Both the position numbers and the translations under genes were made by a program. Source: Mucilaginibacter rubeus (GTDB lineage Bacteria; Bacteroidota; Bacteroidia; Sphingobacteriales; Sphingobacteriaceae). From it: DNA of 64,000 bases. The stretch covers positions 434,001-498,000 of the forward strand of contig NZ_CP043450.1 of the NCBI RefSeq assembly GCF_003286415.2. The letters run 5' to 3'. Position 1 is the first letter of the stretch. The number at the start of each line of letters is the position of its first letter. This document shows, in pieces, positions 25,623 through 35,600 of the stretch. Under the pieces are notes generated by a model, which saw nothing but the letters and a program-made list of their open reading frames with translations, ran no database searches and was not told the origin of the DNA.

Positions 25623-27095
25623 ATGAGCAAAGGTGTTATTAGTAAAGACGAAGATTATTCGCAATGGTTTAACGACTTAGTAATTAAATCTGACATGGCC
25701 GAATATTCGCCGGTTAGGGGCTGTATGATCATTAAACCGTACGGTTATTCGATATGGGAAAAGATCCAGGCGGTGCTTGACGAAATGTTTAAAGAAACCG
25801 GGCACAGCAATGCCTATTTCCCGCTTTTAATACCCAAGTCTTTTTTTAGTAAAGAAGCCAGCCATGTTGACGGTTTTGCAAAGGAATGCGCCGTTGTGAC
25901 CCATTATCGCCTCAAAAATGATGGCGAGGGGAATATTATTGTGGATGAAGAAGCCAAGCTTGAAGAAGAGCTGATCATTCGCCCAACATCAGAAACTATT
26001 ATCTGGAATACATACAAAGGCTGGATCCAATCATACCGTGATCTGCCTATCCTGGTTAACCAGTGGGCAAACGTAATGCGCTGGGAAATGCGTACCCGTT
26101 TGTTTTTACGCACCAGCGAGTTTTTATGGCAGGAAGGCCACACTGCACACGCGACAGCAGAAGAAGCAATTGCCGAAACCGAGCAAATGCTGGATGTATA
26201 TGCTGATTTTGCTGAAAACTGGATGGCGTTACCGGTAGTAAAAGGCCGTAAAACAGCTAACGAGCGTTTTGCCGGAGCATTGGATACCTATTGTATTGAG
26301 GCATTAATGCAGGATGGTAAAGCTTTACAGGCTGGTACATCACACTTTTTAGGACAAAACTTTGCCAAAGCTTTTGATGTAAAGTTCACCAATAAAGAAA
26401 ATAAGCTTGATTACGTTTGGGCTACTTCATGGGGTGTTTCAACCCGTTTGATAGGTGCGCTGATCATGGCACATAGTGATGATGCCGGTTTGGTATTGCC
26501 TCCAAAAATTGCCCCTATAAAAGTTGTGGTAGTGCCTATCTATAAACACCAGGAAGAGCTTGACAATATTTCGGCTTATGTAGCAGCGTTGAGCAAGGAG
26601 CTTAAGGCAAAAGGCATTTCGGTTAAGTTTGACAACCGCGATACCCATCGTCCAGGCGCCAAATTTGCCGAGTACGAGTTGAAAGGCGTGCCTCTGCGTG
26701 TAGCCATCGGTAGCCGTGATATGCAGAACGGTACTGTTGAGCTGGCCCGCCGTGATACGAAGACTAAAGAGACTGTTAACCAGGAAGGTCTTGCGCAGGT
26801 TATCGAAAACCTGCTTGAGGAGATTCAACAAAATATCTACAAAAAAGCTTTCGATTTCCGTGCCGGGAATACTAAAGAGGTTGACACCTGGGAAGAGTTT
26901 AAACGTGTACTTGACGAAGAGCCTGGATTTATCAGCGCCCATTGGGATGGCACATCTGAAACCGAACAAAAAATAAAAGAGGAAACTAAGGCGACAATCC
27001 GTTGCATACCTTTGAATAACAAGCAGGAAGAAGGCAAATGTATTTTTACCGGTAAGCCTTCCACGCAGAGGGTTCTTTTTGCAAGGGCTTATTAG
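25623..27095 (+). CDS. proS: Prolyl-tRNA synthetase, short (archaeal/eukaryote-like) type
   Basis: This enzyme charges tRNA-Pro with proline in the cytoplasm. Class II motifs are present: motif 2 region [25 protein letters not shown] and motif 3 near [24 protein letters not shown]. At 490 residues it is the type without the bacterial INS editing domain inserted between motifs 2 and 3, and it carries the C-terminal extension ending in YARAF-like residues (RVLFARAY). The anticodon-binding domain is around residues 295-390 ([13 protein letters not shown] onward). The stop is followed directly by an intergenic CCCCCTAAAGGGGG repeat. Confidence 0.96.
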   Translation: MSKGVISKDEDYSQWFNDLVIKSDMAEYSPVRGCMIIKPYGYSIWEKIQAVLDEMFKETGHSNAYFPLLIPKSFFSKEASHVDGFAKECAVVTHYRLKNDGEGNIIVDEEAKLEEELIIRPTSETIIWNTYKGWIQSYRDLPILVNQWANVMRWEMRTRLFLRTSEFLWQEGHTAHATAEEAIAETEQMLDVYADFAENWMALPVVKGRKTANERFAGALDTYCIEALMQDGKALQAGTSHFLGQNFAKAFDVKFTNKENKLDYVWATSWGVSTRLIGALIMAHSDDAGLVLPPKIAPIKVVVVPIYKHQEELDNISAYVAALSKELKAKGISVKFDNRDTHRPGAKFAEYELKGVPLRVAIGSRDMQNGTVELARRDTKTKETVNQEGLAQVIENLLEEIQQNIYKKAFDFRAGNTKEVDTWEEFKRVLDEEPGFISAHWDGTSETEQKIKEETKATIRCIPLNNKQEEGKCIFTGKPSTQRVLFARAY

Positions 27096-27121
27096 CCCCC
27101 CCGGCCCCCTAAAGGGGGAGT
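27094..27121. repeat. CCCCCTAAAGGGGG element, left copy
   Basis: GGCCCCCTAAAGGGGGAGTG starts at the proS stop codon and is the reverse complement of most of the copy at 27213-27238. Together they form a large inverted repeat spanning the proS-metB gap. Confidence 0.85.
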
Positions 27122-27212
27122 GCTGGAGTAGAGGGCTAATTTATGTATCCATCCCTAAAGGATATAATTAATGTAAACAGGTTTCATTGTAGGGATTGAA
27201 ACGCATTCCAAA

Positions 27213-27238
27213 CACCCCCTTTAGGGGGCTGGGGGGCT
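27213..27238. repeat. CCCCCTTTAGGGGG element, right copy abutting a start codon
   Basis: CACCCCCTTTAGGGGGCTGG and a further G-run end 1 nt before the ATG at 27240, as at 3015-3040. The G-run lies where a ribosome-binding site would be. Confidence 0.85.
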
Positions 27239-27239
27239 T

Positions 27240-28379
27240 ATGAAATTCGCAACTAAAGCAATACACGCAGGGCAGGAGCCCGATCCAACAACCGGCGCTA
27301 TCATGACGCCGATATACCAGACATCAACCTACTGGCAGAAATCGCCGGGGGATAATAAGGGGTATGAGTACTCGCGTGGCACCAACCCAACCCGTAAGGC
27401 TTTGGAAGATTGTTTGGCTGCTTTGGAAAACGCGAAGTTTGGTCTGGCGTTTTCGAGCGGCATGGGTGCTACCGATGCCGTAATGAAATTGCTTGCTCCG
27501 GGCGATGAGGTGATTACCGGTAATGACCTGTACGGAGGTTCATACCGTATCTTCACTAAAATATTTGCCAACTACGGGGTTAAATTCCATTTTTTGGATC
27601 TGTCTGATCCGGAGATTGTTCGCGCTCATGTAAATGATAAAACTAAGTTGGTTTGGATAGAAACACCTACCAACCCAACAATGCGGATTGTGGATGTAGA
27701 AGCCATCGGTAAGATCACGAAAGAGAAGAATTTGCTTTTTGTGGTGGATAATACCTTTGCTTCGCCATACCTGCAAAATCCTATAGATATGGGCGCAGAC
27801 ATTGTAATGCATTCCGTAACCAAATACATTGGTGGCCACAGCGATGTGGTAATGGGCGCATTGATGCTGAATGATGAAGAACTTTACAAAAAGCTTTGGT
27901 TCATTTACAACGCCTGCGGTGCCACTCCGGGACCTATGGACAGCTTCCTGGTGCTGCGTGGTATCAAAACCCTGCACCTGCGCATGAAAGCACATTGTGA
28001 GAATGGCAGGCAAATAGCTGAGTTTTTGAAAGATCACCCTAAAGTTGAAAAGATCTACTGGCCGGGCTTTACCGATCACCCAAATCATGACATCGCCAAA
28101 AAACAAATGCGTGATTTTGGTGGCATGATCTCCATCGTATTAAAAGATGCCGATTTGCAGGAAACTTTCCGCATCGCGTCATCATTTAAAGTGTTTTCAT
28201 TGGCCGAGTCGTTAGGCGGTGTTGAATCGTTGATCAACCACCCGGTAAGCATGACCCACGGCTCAATCCCTAAAGCCGAGCGTGAAAAAGCCGGTGTAGT
28301 TGACAACCTGCTGCGCCTGAGCGTAGGGGTAGAGGATATTGAGGATTTGTTGGAGGATATTAAGCAAGCATTGAGTTAA
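27240..28379 (+). CDS. metB: Cystathionine gamma-synthase-type PLP enzyme
   Basis: This 379-residue member of the Cys/Met metabolism PLP family has Schiff-base lysine Lys195 in [12 protein letters not shown], the [10 protein letters not shown] segment (71-80) and [11 protein letters not shown] (43-52). The sequence type fits cystathionine gamma-synthase or gamma-lyase, which join or split cysteine and homocysteine; the two cannot be told apart safely by eye. It would act in cytoplasmic sulfur amino acid metabolism. No other methionine gene is adjacent. The TIGR02757 gene follows in the same direction after 88 nt. Confidence 0.85.
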   Translation: MKFATKAIHAGQEPDPTTGAIMTPIYQTSTYWQKSPGDNKGYEYSRGTNPTRKALEDCLAALENAKFGLAFSSGMGATDAVMKLLAPGDEVITGNDLYGGSYRIFTKIFANYGVKFHFLDLSDPEIVRAHVNDKTKLVWIETPTNPTMRIVDVEAIGKITKEKNLLFVVDNTFASPYLQNPIDMGADIVMHSVTKYIGGHSDVVMGALMLNDEELYKKLWFIYNACGATPGPMDSFLVLRGIKTLHLRMKAHCENGRQIAEFLKDHPKVEKIYWPGFTDHPNHDIAKKQMRDFGGMISIVLKDADLQETFRIASSFKVFSLAESLGGVESLINHPVSMTHGSIPKAEREKAGVVDNLLRLSVGVEDIEDLLEDIKQALS

Positions 28380-28380
28380 G

Positions 28381-28459
28381 TAGCAGTGGCAGAAATTAGT
28401 AGCAGTTGTTTTTTTAATTCAGTTAATGACAACTGCTACTGCTACCGCAACTGCCACCA
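28381..28459. repeat. AGTAGCAGTGGCAG inverted low-complexity repeat
   Basis: TAGCAGTGGCAG...AGTAGCAGTTG on the left pairs with CAACTGCTACTGCTACCGCAACTGCCA on the right. It is related to the region at 7013-7095. Its right half can be read as an artificial Thr-Ala N-terminus of the next gene. Confidence 0.7.
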
Positions 28460-28467
28460 ATAAAATC

Positions 28468-29259
28468 ATGACAGAAAACCTCAAAGCCTTCCTCGACGCT
28501 AAAGTTGCCCAGTACAATCGCCCTGAATTTATTGAGAATGATCCCGTGACTATCCCGCATATGTTTAGCCAGAAGCAGGATATCGAGATCATGGGTTTTT
28601 GGGCAGCCACCCTGGCTTGGGGGCAACGGGTTACCATCATCAAAAAATGTAAGGAACTCATCGCTTTGATGGATGGCGCGCCTTATGATTTCATTATAAA
28701 TCACGAAGAGCCTGATCTTAAAAGACTCTTAAAGTTTAAGCACCGCACGTTTAACGATGTGGATACGCTTTATTTTATAGCTTTTTTCAGGCAGCATTAT
28801 GAACGGTTTGGATCGCTGGAAGATGCGTTTTTGCCCCCTGGACCCCAAAAGCGGGAGCATGGGTTAGCTGTAGAGCATGCGCTTAATAGTTTCCGGTCGT
28901 ATTTCTTTTCTTTGCCTGATTTTCCTCATCGCACAAAAAAACATGTGTCATCGCCTTCGCAAAAATCTACCTGCAAGCGGCTAAATATGTTTTTGCGCTG
29001 GATGGTGCGTAAGGACGATAACGGTGTTGATTTTGGTATCTGGAGCCGCATTAAACCTGCCGACCTGATCTGTCCGCTTGATTTGCATGTAGACAGGGTA
29101 TCACGTAAACTCAATCTCATTAACCGCAAACAAACCGACTGGCAAACCGCCGTGGAACTAACCCAAAGGCTCCGCGAGTTTGATCCTAATGATCCGGTTA
29201 AGTACGATTTCGCTTTGTTTGGATTGGGGATAGAAGAACGTTGGGGTGTGCAGTTTTAA
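28468..29259 (+). CDS. TIGR02757 family protein
   Basis: This conserved Bacteroidota/Chlamydiota protein of unknown function is 263 residues from the chosen start. It is recognised by NDPVTIPHMFSQKQDIEIMGFWAATLAWGQRVTIIKKCKEL near the N-terminus and the C-terminal CPLDLHVDRVSRKLNLINRKQTDW...FDPNDPVKYDFALFGLGI, which resembles a helical HhH-DNA-glycosylase-like ending. An ATG at 28426 would add a Thr-Ala repeat derived from an intergenic repeat element, so ATG 28468 is the likelier start. No export signal is seen. Confidence 0.85.
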   Translation: MTENLKAFLDAKVAQYNRPEFIENDPVTIPHMFSQKQDIEIMGFWAATLAWGQRVTIIKKCKELIALMDGAPYDFIINHEEPDLKRLLKFKHRTFNDVDTLYFIAFFRQHYERFGSLEDAFLPPGPQKREHGLAVEHALNSFRSYFFSLPDFPHRTKKHVSSPSQKSTCKRLNMFLRWMVRKDDNGVDFGIWSRIKPADLICPLDLHVDRVSRKLNLINRKQTDWQTAVELTQRLREFDPNDPVKYDFALFGLGIEERWGVQF

Positions 29260-29271
29260 AGATAAGCGCAC

Positions 29272-29565
29272 TTATTTACTCAGTAAAACAATGTCCGGCT
29301 TGTTCGTTTCAATAAGCTCTGTGCGTACCAGTGTGCCGCTATTGAAATAATAATAATGATATGAAAGCGGTTTCATTTGAGCATCTGCGGAGGCCACCCG
29401 TCTGTAAACAGCATGTTGCGAGGTTTCTTCAACCAACTCGAGGTTATACTTTTCTGAGTTTTTAAATTCGCTTTCACTCATTCCAATGGTATAGTGTTTT
29501 ACACTGCAACCGGCAAGGATCAGCAAAAAGGACAGCGTTATCAGTACGTTTTTTAAGGCAGACAT
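29272..29565 (-). CDS. Small lipoprotein of unknown function
   Basis: This 97-residue protein has a clear lipoprotein signal (LITLSFLLILAGCS). The mature part, with SESEFKNSEKYNLELVEETSQHAVYRR, is like the small SmpA/BamE-type or DUF-containing lipoproteins in which a short alpha-beta domain follows the anchor, but I do not assign it to a family. It is convergent with the TIGR02757 gene (12 nt apart) and downstream of nothing obvious on its strand. Confidence 0.65.
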   Translation of the reverse strand: MSALKNVLITLSFLLILAGCSVKHYTIGMSESEFKNSEKYNLELVEETSQHAVYRRVASADAQMKPLSYHYYYFNSGTLVRTELIETNKPDIVLLSK

Positions 29566-29646
29566 GTGATTAAGTTTATTTTTCGTGTTACAGGTATGAC
29601 TCTGACGAAAAACAAAGGTTTATCTACAATCTGTTATTTTTTGCGA

Positions 29647-30705
29647 TTAAGCCTCTTCCTTAAAATAAACTTTATAATAGTTCATTGCCCGACCATCATC
29701 AAAGCCTTTCTCAATCAGTTCTTTATCACCATGAATGTAGATGTGGAAGTTTTTATCAAGCTTGAGCACACTTTTATAAACACGGGCCTGTTTTTTTACC
29801 GCGTTTTCTGAAATGATGAAATTATCGGCAATAGGGCTGTCAAACTCCTCCTCATACTGGTTTTTAAAGTTTTTGAACGACTCGATAGCCTGCTCGTTGC
29901 CTATCACTTCGTTTGAAAACTCTTCCATATCAAAAGTTTCCTTCTCCTTAAAATACTTCATGGAGCGATTGAGCAAGTCGATTTTATCAGCTTTACTCAT
30001 CTCAAACTCTTCGTCGATTTTTTCGGTGATAAAGTTTTTGTAGATGCCGAGCGTATTGTTGGTTTGGTTAAAGCTGTCGTTACGAATTTTGAGCTGCAGA
30101 AAATCATCCTTCCAGAATCGGGCCGCTTCCTGTCCTGTATTGGTTTTATCAACTACTACCACTTTGTAGCCGTTCTCTTTTTCGATATTGAAAATCAGTA
30201 CACCCTTATCCAGTTTATTGATGTTGATGGCGTCCTGCTCATAATCAACCTGGAAACCGCCTTTATCCGGATAAACCTTAAGATAGGTTTCCTTATTTTC
30301 TGATTTGAAAATTCCGATGGCATTTAATGGATTGCCTTCAATTTGTACTTTGTTGAAGTAAACCACATAAAGTTCGCCGCCTTTAATGTTGGGGTGGTTG
30401 GTAACTTTATACAAATGCTTCGCTATTTTCTCAGATGCCTCATGGAATTTTGTGTTATCATCAAACACCTGTGTGGCAAAGTGATGAAGCTCGTTCAGTT
30501 GCAGATCGCCGCTGCTGTGCATCAGGTGATAAACTTCGTTGGCCTTTTCAAAAGGCTTCAGAAAGTATTGCATAAGCAGGTTGGGGATTACATCATCCTT
30601 TAATTCCAGAGGCTGTTCGGAAAGCGCATACATCTCTTCCTGCGACTGATTACCAACATGATGTACCGAAATAGTCTCGAGCGAAGCTTCAAAAAAAGTT
30701 ACCAT
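29647..30705 (-). CDS. Nucleoid-associated protein (NdpA/YejK-like)
   Basis: This 352-residue cytoplasmic protein resembles the nucleoid-associated NdpA/YejK family (37-kDa nucleoid protein). The typical order is seen: an early segment with LLMQYFLKPFEKANEVYHLMH, a middle with LYVVYFNKVQIEGNPLNAIGIFKSENKETYLKV, and the C-terminal KADKIDLLNRSMKYFKEKETFDMEEFSNEV. The family binds DNA in a sequence-independent way; its cellular role in Bacteroidota is not established. It appears monocistronic. Confidence 0.85.
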   Translation of the reverse strand: MVTFFEASLETISVHHVGNQSQEEMYALSEQPLELKDDVIPNLLMQYFLKPFEKANEVYHLMHSSGDLQLNELHHFATQVFDDNTKFHEASEKIAKHLYKVTNHPNIKGGELYVVYFNKVQIEGNPLNAIGIFKSENKETYLKVYPDKGGFQVDYEQDAININKLDKGVLIFNIEKENGYKVVVVDKTNTGQEAARFWKDDFLQLKIRNDSFNQTNNTLGIYKNFITEKIDEEFEMSKADKIDLLNRSMKYFKEKETFDMEEFSNEVIGNEQAIESFKNFKNQYEEEFDSPIADNFIISENAVKKQARVYKSVLKLDKNFHIYIHGDKELIEKGFDDGRAMNYYKVYFKEEA

Positions 30706-30750
30706 AATTGCCTGCGAAGGTAAGGTTTTTAGTCATTAGGTTGATGGGGA

Positions 30751-30922
30751 GAGTTCATAGATAATAGTTCATGGATCATGGCCACGAGCGAGGTTTTCTT
30801 AATAGTTAGGTCATATAAATATTGGATTGTGATTGGCCGGCGGGAAAATATCCCTGAAATAACGACCTTTGTGCCCTGGTAATTAGGCGAGCTTAGGCTA
30901 TGATCTATGAACCATTAACTAT
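30751..30922. repeat. Imperfect inverted repeat flanking the mnmE leader
   Basis: ATAGTTCATGGATCATGG near 30764-30781 and CTATGATCTATGAACCATT near 30898-30916 form an imperfect inverted repeat separated by about 115 nt, in the gap before mnmE. The 227-nt gap has no gene. Confidence 0.5.
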
Positions 30923-30932
30923 CAACTAAAAG

Positions 30933-32300
30933 ATGACAGATAATACCGATACCATAGTAGCCCTTGCCACACCGAATGGGGTGGGTGCCATAGCAGTGAT
31001 CCGCCTTTCGGGCCCTGATGCCATAAGCATTGCCAATAGCGTGTTTAAGGGTAAAGACCTGAGTAAACAGGCATCACACACTATCCATTTTGGTAGCATT
31101 GCCGATGGCGACCTGATTTTGGACGAGGTGCTGGTATCATTGTTTGTTGGTCCGCGGTCATACACCCGCGAAAACGTTGTGGAGATATCCTGCCACGCTT
31201 CCGGATATATTGTTGAAAGTATTATTAAGCTGTTCATCAAAAAAGGTGCAAGATCAGCCAAGCCCGGCGAATTTACCCTAAGGGCATTCCTAAATGGTCA
31301 GCTTGATTTGAGCCAGGCCGAAGCGGTAGCCGACTTGATTGCTTCAAATTCTAAAGCTTCGCAGCAAGTAGCTCTACAGCAACTCCGCGGAGGTTTCAGT
31401 ACCCAATTACAGGCCCTACGTGAACAATTGGTAAACTTCGCCTCCCTGATAGAACTGGAACTTGATTTTGCCGAAGAAGATGTAGAGTTTGCTAACCGTG
31501 ATCAGTTGAAAAATCTGATCCATGAAATTACCAGGATCGTAGGCCGGCTTATCAATTCGTTTGAGTTGGGGAATGCTATTAAAAACGGTGTAAATACAGT
31601 AATAGCCGGCAGGCCGAATGCCGGTAAATCAACGCTGTTGAACGCGCTGCTTAATGAAGAGCGCGCGATAGTGAGCCATATCCCCGGTACCACAAGAGAT
31701 ACGATTGAGGAAGTACTGAATATCCAGGGCATTAATTTCAGGCTGATAGATACCGCCGGAATCCGCGAAGCCACAGATGCCATTGAACAGATAGGTGTGC
31801 AGCGTACCATGGAGAAGATCAGCCAGTCGGCCTTGTTGATTTATGTGTTTGACGCGGCGGAAATCACCATAGAAGAACTGAACAAGGATATAGAAAGCTT
31901 GCAAAAGCCAGGGATTACCATGTTGGTAGTAGCCAATAAAGCTGATTTGCTTAATCCTGAACAACTATCGGCCCTGCCACATACCGATAGGGCTATTATT
32001 ATCTCGGCCAAAGAAAAGCGACATATCGATGAGCTTAAACACAAGATTTATTCGTCGGCAGTGAAAGATCAATTAAGTGGCGACGAAACATTGATAACAA
32101 ATATCCGTCACCTCGAAGCCCTGCAAAAAACAGAAGAAGCCCTCATTAGAGTGCTTGGCGGCATAGATGGCAGTATTACTTCTGATTTCCTGTCGATGGA
32201 TATTAAACAAGCGCTTCACTACCTCGGTGAGATTACCGGTGTTGTTACGACGGACGATTTATTGGAGAATATATTTAGTAAGTTTTGTATCGGCAAGTAA
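30933..32300 (+). CDS. mnmE: tRNA modification GTPase MnmE
   Basis: With MnmG, MnmE builds the 5-carboxymethylaminomethyl group on wobble uridine 34 of several tRNAs. The N-terminal formyl-THF-binding domain occupies about 1-118, followed by the helical domain; the G domain has the P-loop GRPNAGKST at 226-234, DTAGIRE and NKADLL. The C-terminus FCIGK carries the conserved cysteine. The length of 455 residues is normal. The 3' end of this gene is a known integration site for SGI1-type islands in other bacteria, and the next gene here is an accessory defence-like gene. Confidence 0.97.
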   Translation: MTDNTDTIVALATPNGVGAIAVIRLSGPDAISIANSVFKGKDLSKQASHTIHFGSIADGDLILDEVLVSLFVGPRSYTRENVVEISCHASGYIVESIIKLFIKKGARSAKPGEFTLRAFLNGQLDLSQAEAVADLIASNSKASQQVALQQLRGGFSTQLQALREQLVNFASLIELELDFAEEDVEFANRDQLKNLIHEITRIVGRLINSFELGNAIKNGVNTVIAGRPNAGKSTLLNALLNEERAIVSHIPGTTRDTIEEVLNIQGINFRLIDTAGIREATDAIEQIGVQRTMEKISQSALLIYVFDAAEITIEELNKDIESLQKPGITMLVVANKADLLNPEQLSALPHTDRAIIISAKEKRHIDELKHKIYSSAVKDQLSGDETLITNIRHLEALQKTEEALIRVLGGIDGSITSDFLSMDIKQALHYLGEITGVVTTDDLLENIFSKFCIGK

Positions 32301-32607
32301 TCTGGTTGAGACTACTGATCTTATTTTAAGAACATCTATTTAATGAATATAAATTAATCAAGGAAAATGATTTGACGATTAATGAAAGTAATGCCTAACT
32401 TCATAAGTTTTCCACACTCCGAAAGCAAGAAAGTAACAAAAATAACCTAAAAGATGTGAGGAAATTTGTTATCGAAGTTTTTAGGGTGATAGTAGCATAG
32501 TAAGTCTTCTATACATATTGTTCCAATTATCAAATATTTGGCCAGTGAGTTTCGGTTTATTCATAACAGTCTACATTATAAATGTTCTATCTCCTAAAAA
32601 TCTTTTG
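32301..32607. other. AT-rich gap between mnmE and the TIR gene
   Basis: The two genes are convergent across these 307 nt. I see no gene, no palindromic repeat of the kinds common elsewhere in the window, and no duplicate of the mnmE 3' end. Confidence 0.5.
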
Positions 32608-35600
32608 TTATTTTAGATAGGAAATGAGACGAACAGGCCGGACTCCCAGAAAATAATCTTTATAATCAGGGTCGACCTTATTTCTAGAAGCGATCCGGGC
32701 TGAAAGTTGATCGTAAGCGAAGCCTCCGCCACGGTCAATTCTAGCGGTTTCGCCCGATATTCTTAAACCATCTCCATTTCGGGGGGGAATAGAATAGTCG
32801 CTATATTGATCTTTACACCATTCAAAAACATTGCCTGTCATGTCATACAACCCGAAATTATTGGGCTCGAAACTTCCCACAGGAGAGTGTATCAACCAAC
32901 TATCTTTGTATGTGGATTTCAGATCCGGCCAAACTTTCTTGGCTTCTATTCCGCCGATATTGCTAAATCTGCTTAGTTCACTGATTTTTGATGTTCCAGC
33001 GTAAATTAAATTCAAATCAGCCCTTGCAGCCCGTTCCCACTGTGCTTCAGTTGGTAGGTCAAGACCAAGTTTGCTTAATGTGCTCTTCGCCTCATTCCAG
33101 CTTACTTGCTCTACAGGATGCGAAAGAGTTACTGGACTTGGCATTGGTTGCCTAATATAGCCGGGTTTATGAAAACTTGGATTTTTGCCTGTTATTCGAA
33201 GCCATTGCCCTTGTGTCATTTCATATTTTGACAAAAAAAATGCTTTAAGCTTGACTTTCCTGACAGGCATTTCGTTTTCTAATGCCTGTCGATCGTAGTT
33301 AGTTAAGCTCGGTGTCTTTTTTTGAGCGCCCATGTAAAACTCACCTTCAGGTATTAGAACGAAAATAATTCCTGTGCTCGGTTTAATTGTGAAACTTCCT
33401 GTTTCGGCTCTTTCCGGTAGTTCCTTCTCATTTGTCTGCCAATCTATAAATTCTTCTAGACCGGACTTTGGATCGGGGCCAAGAGGAATTAATCCGAGCT
33501 GCGGACTTAGTCTTAAGTTCATGTATTTTTTACTCCGAGCAAGACGCATATTAACTTGAGCCCATTGAGCTTTAAAATCATCAATGGTGCTTTTCTTAAT
33601 TTTTTTTGATTTGTTTAACCTGGCTTTTATGTCGGCAAACAAGCCGTTTTTTGCCGAGAAATCAGTTAAAGCCACGACAAGTTTACTTAGGATATCATGA
33701 CGAAACTGTTTTTCTAGATCATCTCCGAAATTCCAAGTTCTGCGTCCAGCTGTGTCCGATCTCAGTTTGGCTATCCTTTCTTCTTCTTCTTTCAACTGTT
33801 TTTTTAAAGGAGGTTTTTCTTTTTCTTTAGCATACATGAGTCGAGATTTGATTTTTGTTTCAGCTTCAACCGCATTCTTCAACGCGGTTATTTCTGGAAA
33901 AAAATCAGCTAATTTTTCTTTATGAGTATACTGCAAGGCTGATAAACGAAGCCGATCTAACGCAGCTTGATGTAATTTGAGCCTGTTTATCAAAAAACTA
34001 TAATTGATAATCCATTGATTCAAAGGTTCAATCGACTTAGGTCCTAATGGCCAAAGCTTTTCCGCTTCCGTTTTTGCCCGGTTGATCCGTTCTGAATCCG
34101 CTAACCTTTCGTATTCATTCAAGGTCTGTTTTTTAGAATAGAACAAAATGGTAACGGTTGTTAAACCTAGAAAAATGATTATTAAAGTTATTACAAGCAA
34201 AGTCAACGACCTTGACTTTGCATTTTTCAAATCCTGCGCTGTCTTGAACTCTCGAGCCTTTAGTGTTCTTTCCCTCTCTATGCTATCTTTAATGAACTTT
34301 TCTTCGGTCTCTGTCAATCTACCACTTAAAATGTCTGAAAACTTAATTACATGTTGCAATTGAGTGCCATGTAATAAATAGTCTTCTCCCAGATTTGTGT
34401 AATCTATTGCTAGGAGTCTTATCTTGTTTATAATCTTTGAGGTCTCACGATCTTCCTGCATCCATTCTTGAATCTTTCCCCAATTTCTGATTAATGTTTC
34501 ATGAGCCAATTCGACATAAACTTGCTTACTAATTGGATCCTCATAGACTGTCATCATTCTTAAGTTTTTGCCAGTCCAAAGTTGAATCATTTTTTCTACG
34601 GATTTTTCTTCTCCCATAGAGTGTAGTTCAGTCTTGCTCGCTTTTCTTTTTGTGTCCATTGCTCCATCTCCGGGCTGAATAAGTCTTAATGAGATCATTC
34701 TGCGGAGTAGTTGTTGTTCGGATGGGCTGAGAAGATTATATTCTGCGTCTGCACGATTTACCAACGCGCCTTCAACGCCTCCAATACTTTTGTAAGCAAT
34801 GTTTGTCAGCGTATTACCTTGTCTTTTTCGCCAAAGTTCAGATAATGCGTATTCAATTAAAGGTAATTCACTTGATGCTCCTTTTGAATCTGAAATTATT
34901 CGGTCTACCAACCCCTCTTCAAGCCGCAAATTTTCTAACATGCTAGGTTCAACAATAGCTGCCCTTAATTCGTCCTCGCTCATTGGGCCAATCTGAACCA
35001 AATGGTCGTTAACAAGTAAATTTAAATTGGGATACACCGCGCAGTTGCCGATGAAATCCGAACGCATGGTCAATATAATCCTGACGTTCTCATCATCTCT
35101 TGCTTTTAAAAGCAGATTTATGAACTGTATCCGTAGGTCTTCCGTTGTTTGCGTGAAAATCTCTTCAAACTGATCAACAATAAGCAGCATTTTTTTGTCT
35201 TCTGAGGTAAAGTGTCTTAAAAAAAAATATAGAGCTTCACCACTCTCCGAATTTTTTAATTCTTTTTTTAAAGATTCCCCTGTCTGTTTGGTTTCGATAC
35301 TTCTTTTTAACGCAACAGTAAGCTCGTTAATCGGATCTATCCGCGGAGTGAAAATCGCGGTAATCAAGTTACTCTCTCTCAGTAATGGGACTAAACCTGC
35401 TAGTATAATTGATGACTTGCCGCTACCTGAAGGGCCAGTTAAGATTAATAGCTTGTAAAGATCAATATGGTTTTTTAGCTTTTGGATAAAGAAATCTCTG
35501 CCAAAAAAATATTCTTTATCTTTTTCTCCAAATGCTTCTAGGCCTTTAAAGGGATTTTTTTCTGAAGTTCTTTTATTAGAAATTTTACTCGGTCGGCCTG

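Noticed and set aside
26439..26969. 176-residue minus-strand open frame inside proS
   Set aside because: It is antisense to conserved ProS motifs and has no recognisable domain.
28426..28467. Thr-Ala-rich N-terminal extension of the TIGR02757 protein
   Set aside because: The codons come from an intergenic GCAGT-type repeat; the conserved protein begins at ATG 28468.
32301..32607. Possible attachment-site duplication of the mnmE 3' end
   Set aside because: No second copy of the terminal mnmE sequence was seen by eye in 32,301-36,850, so an att pair is not claimed.
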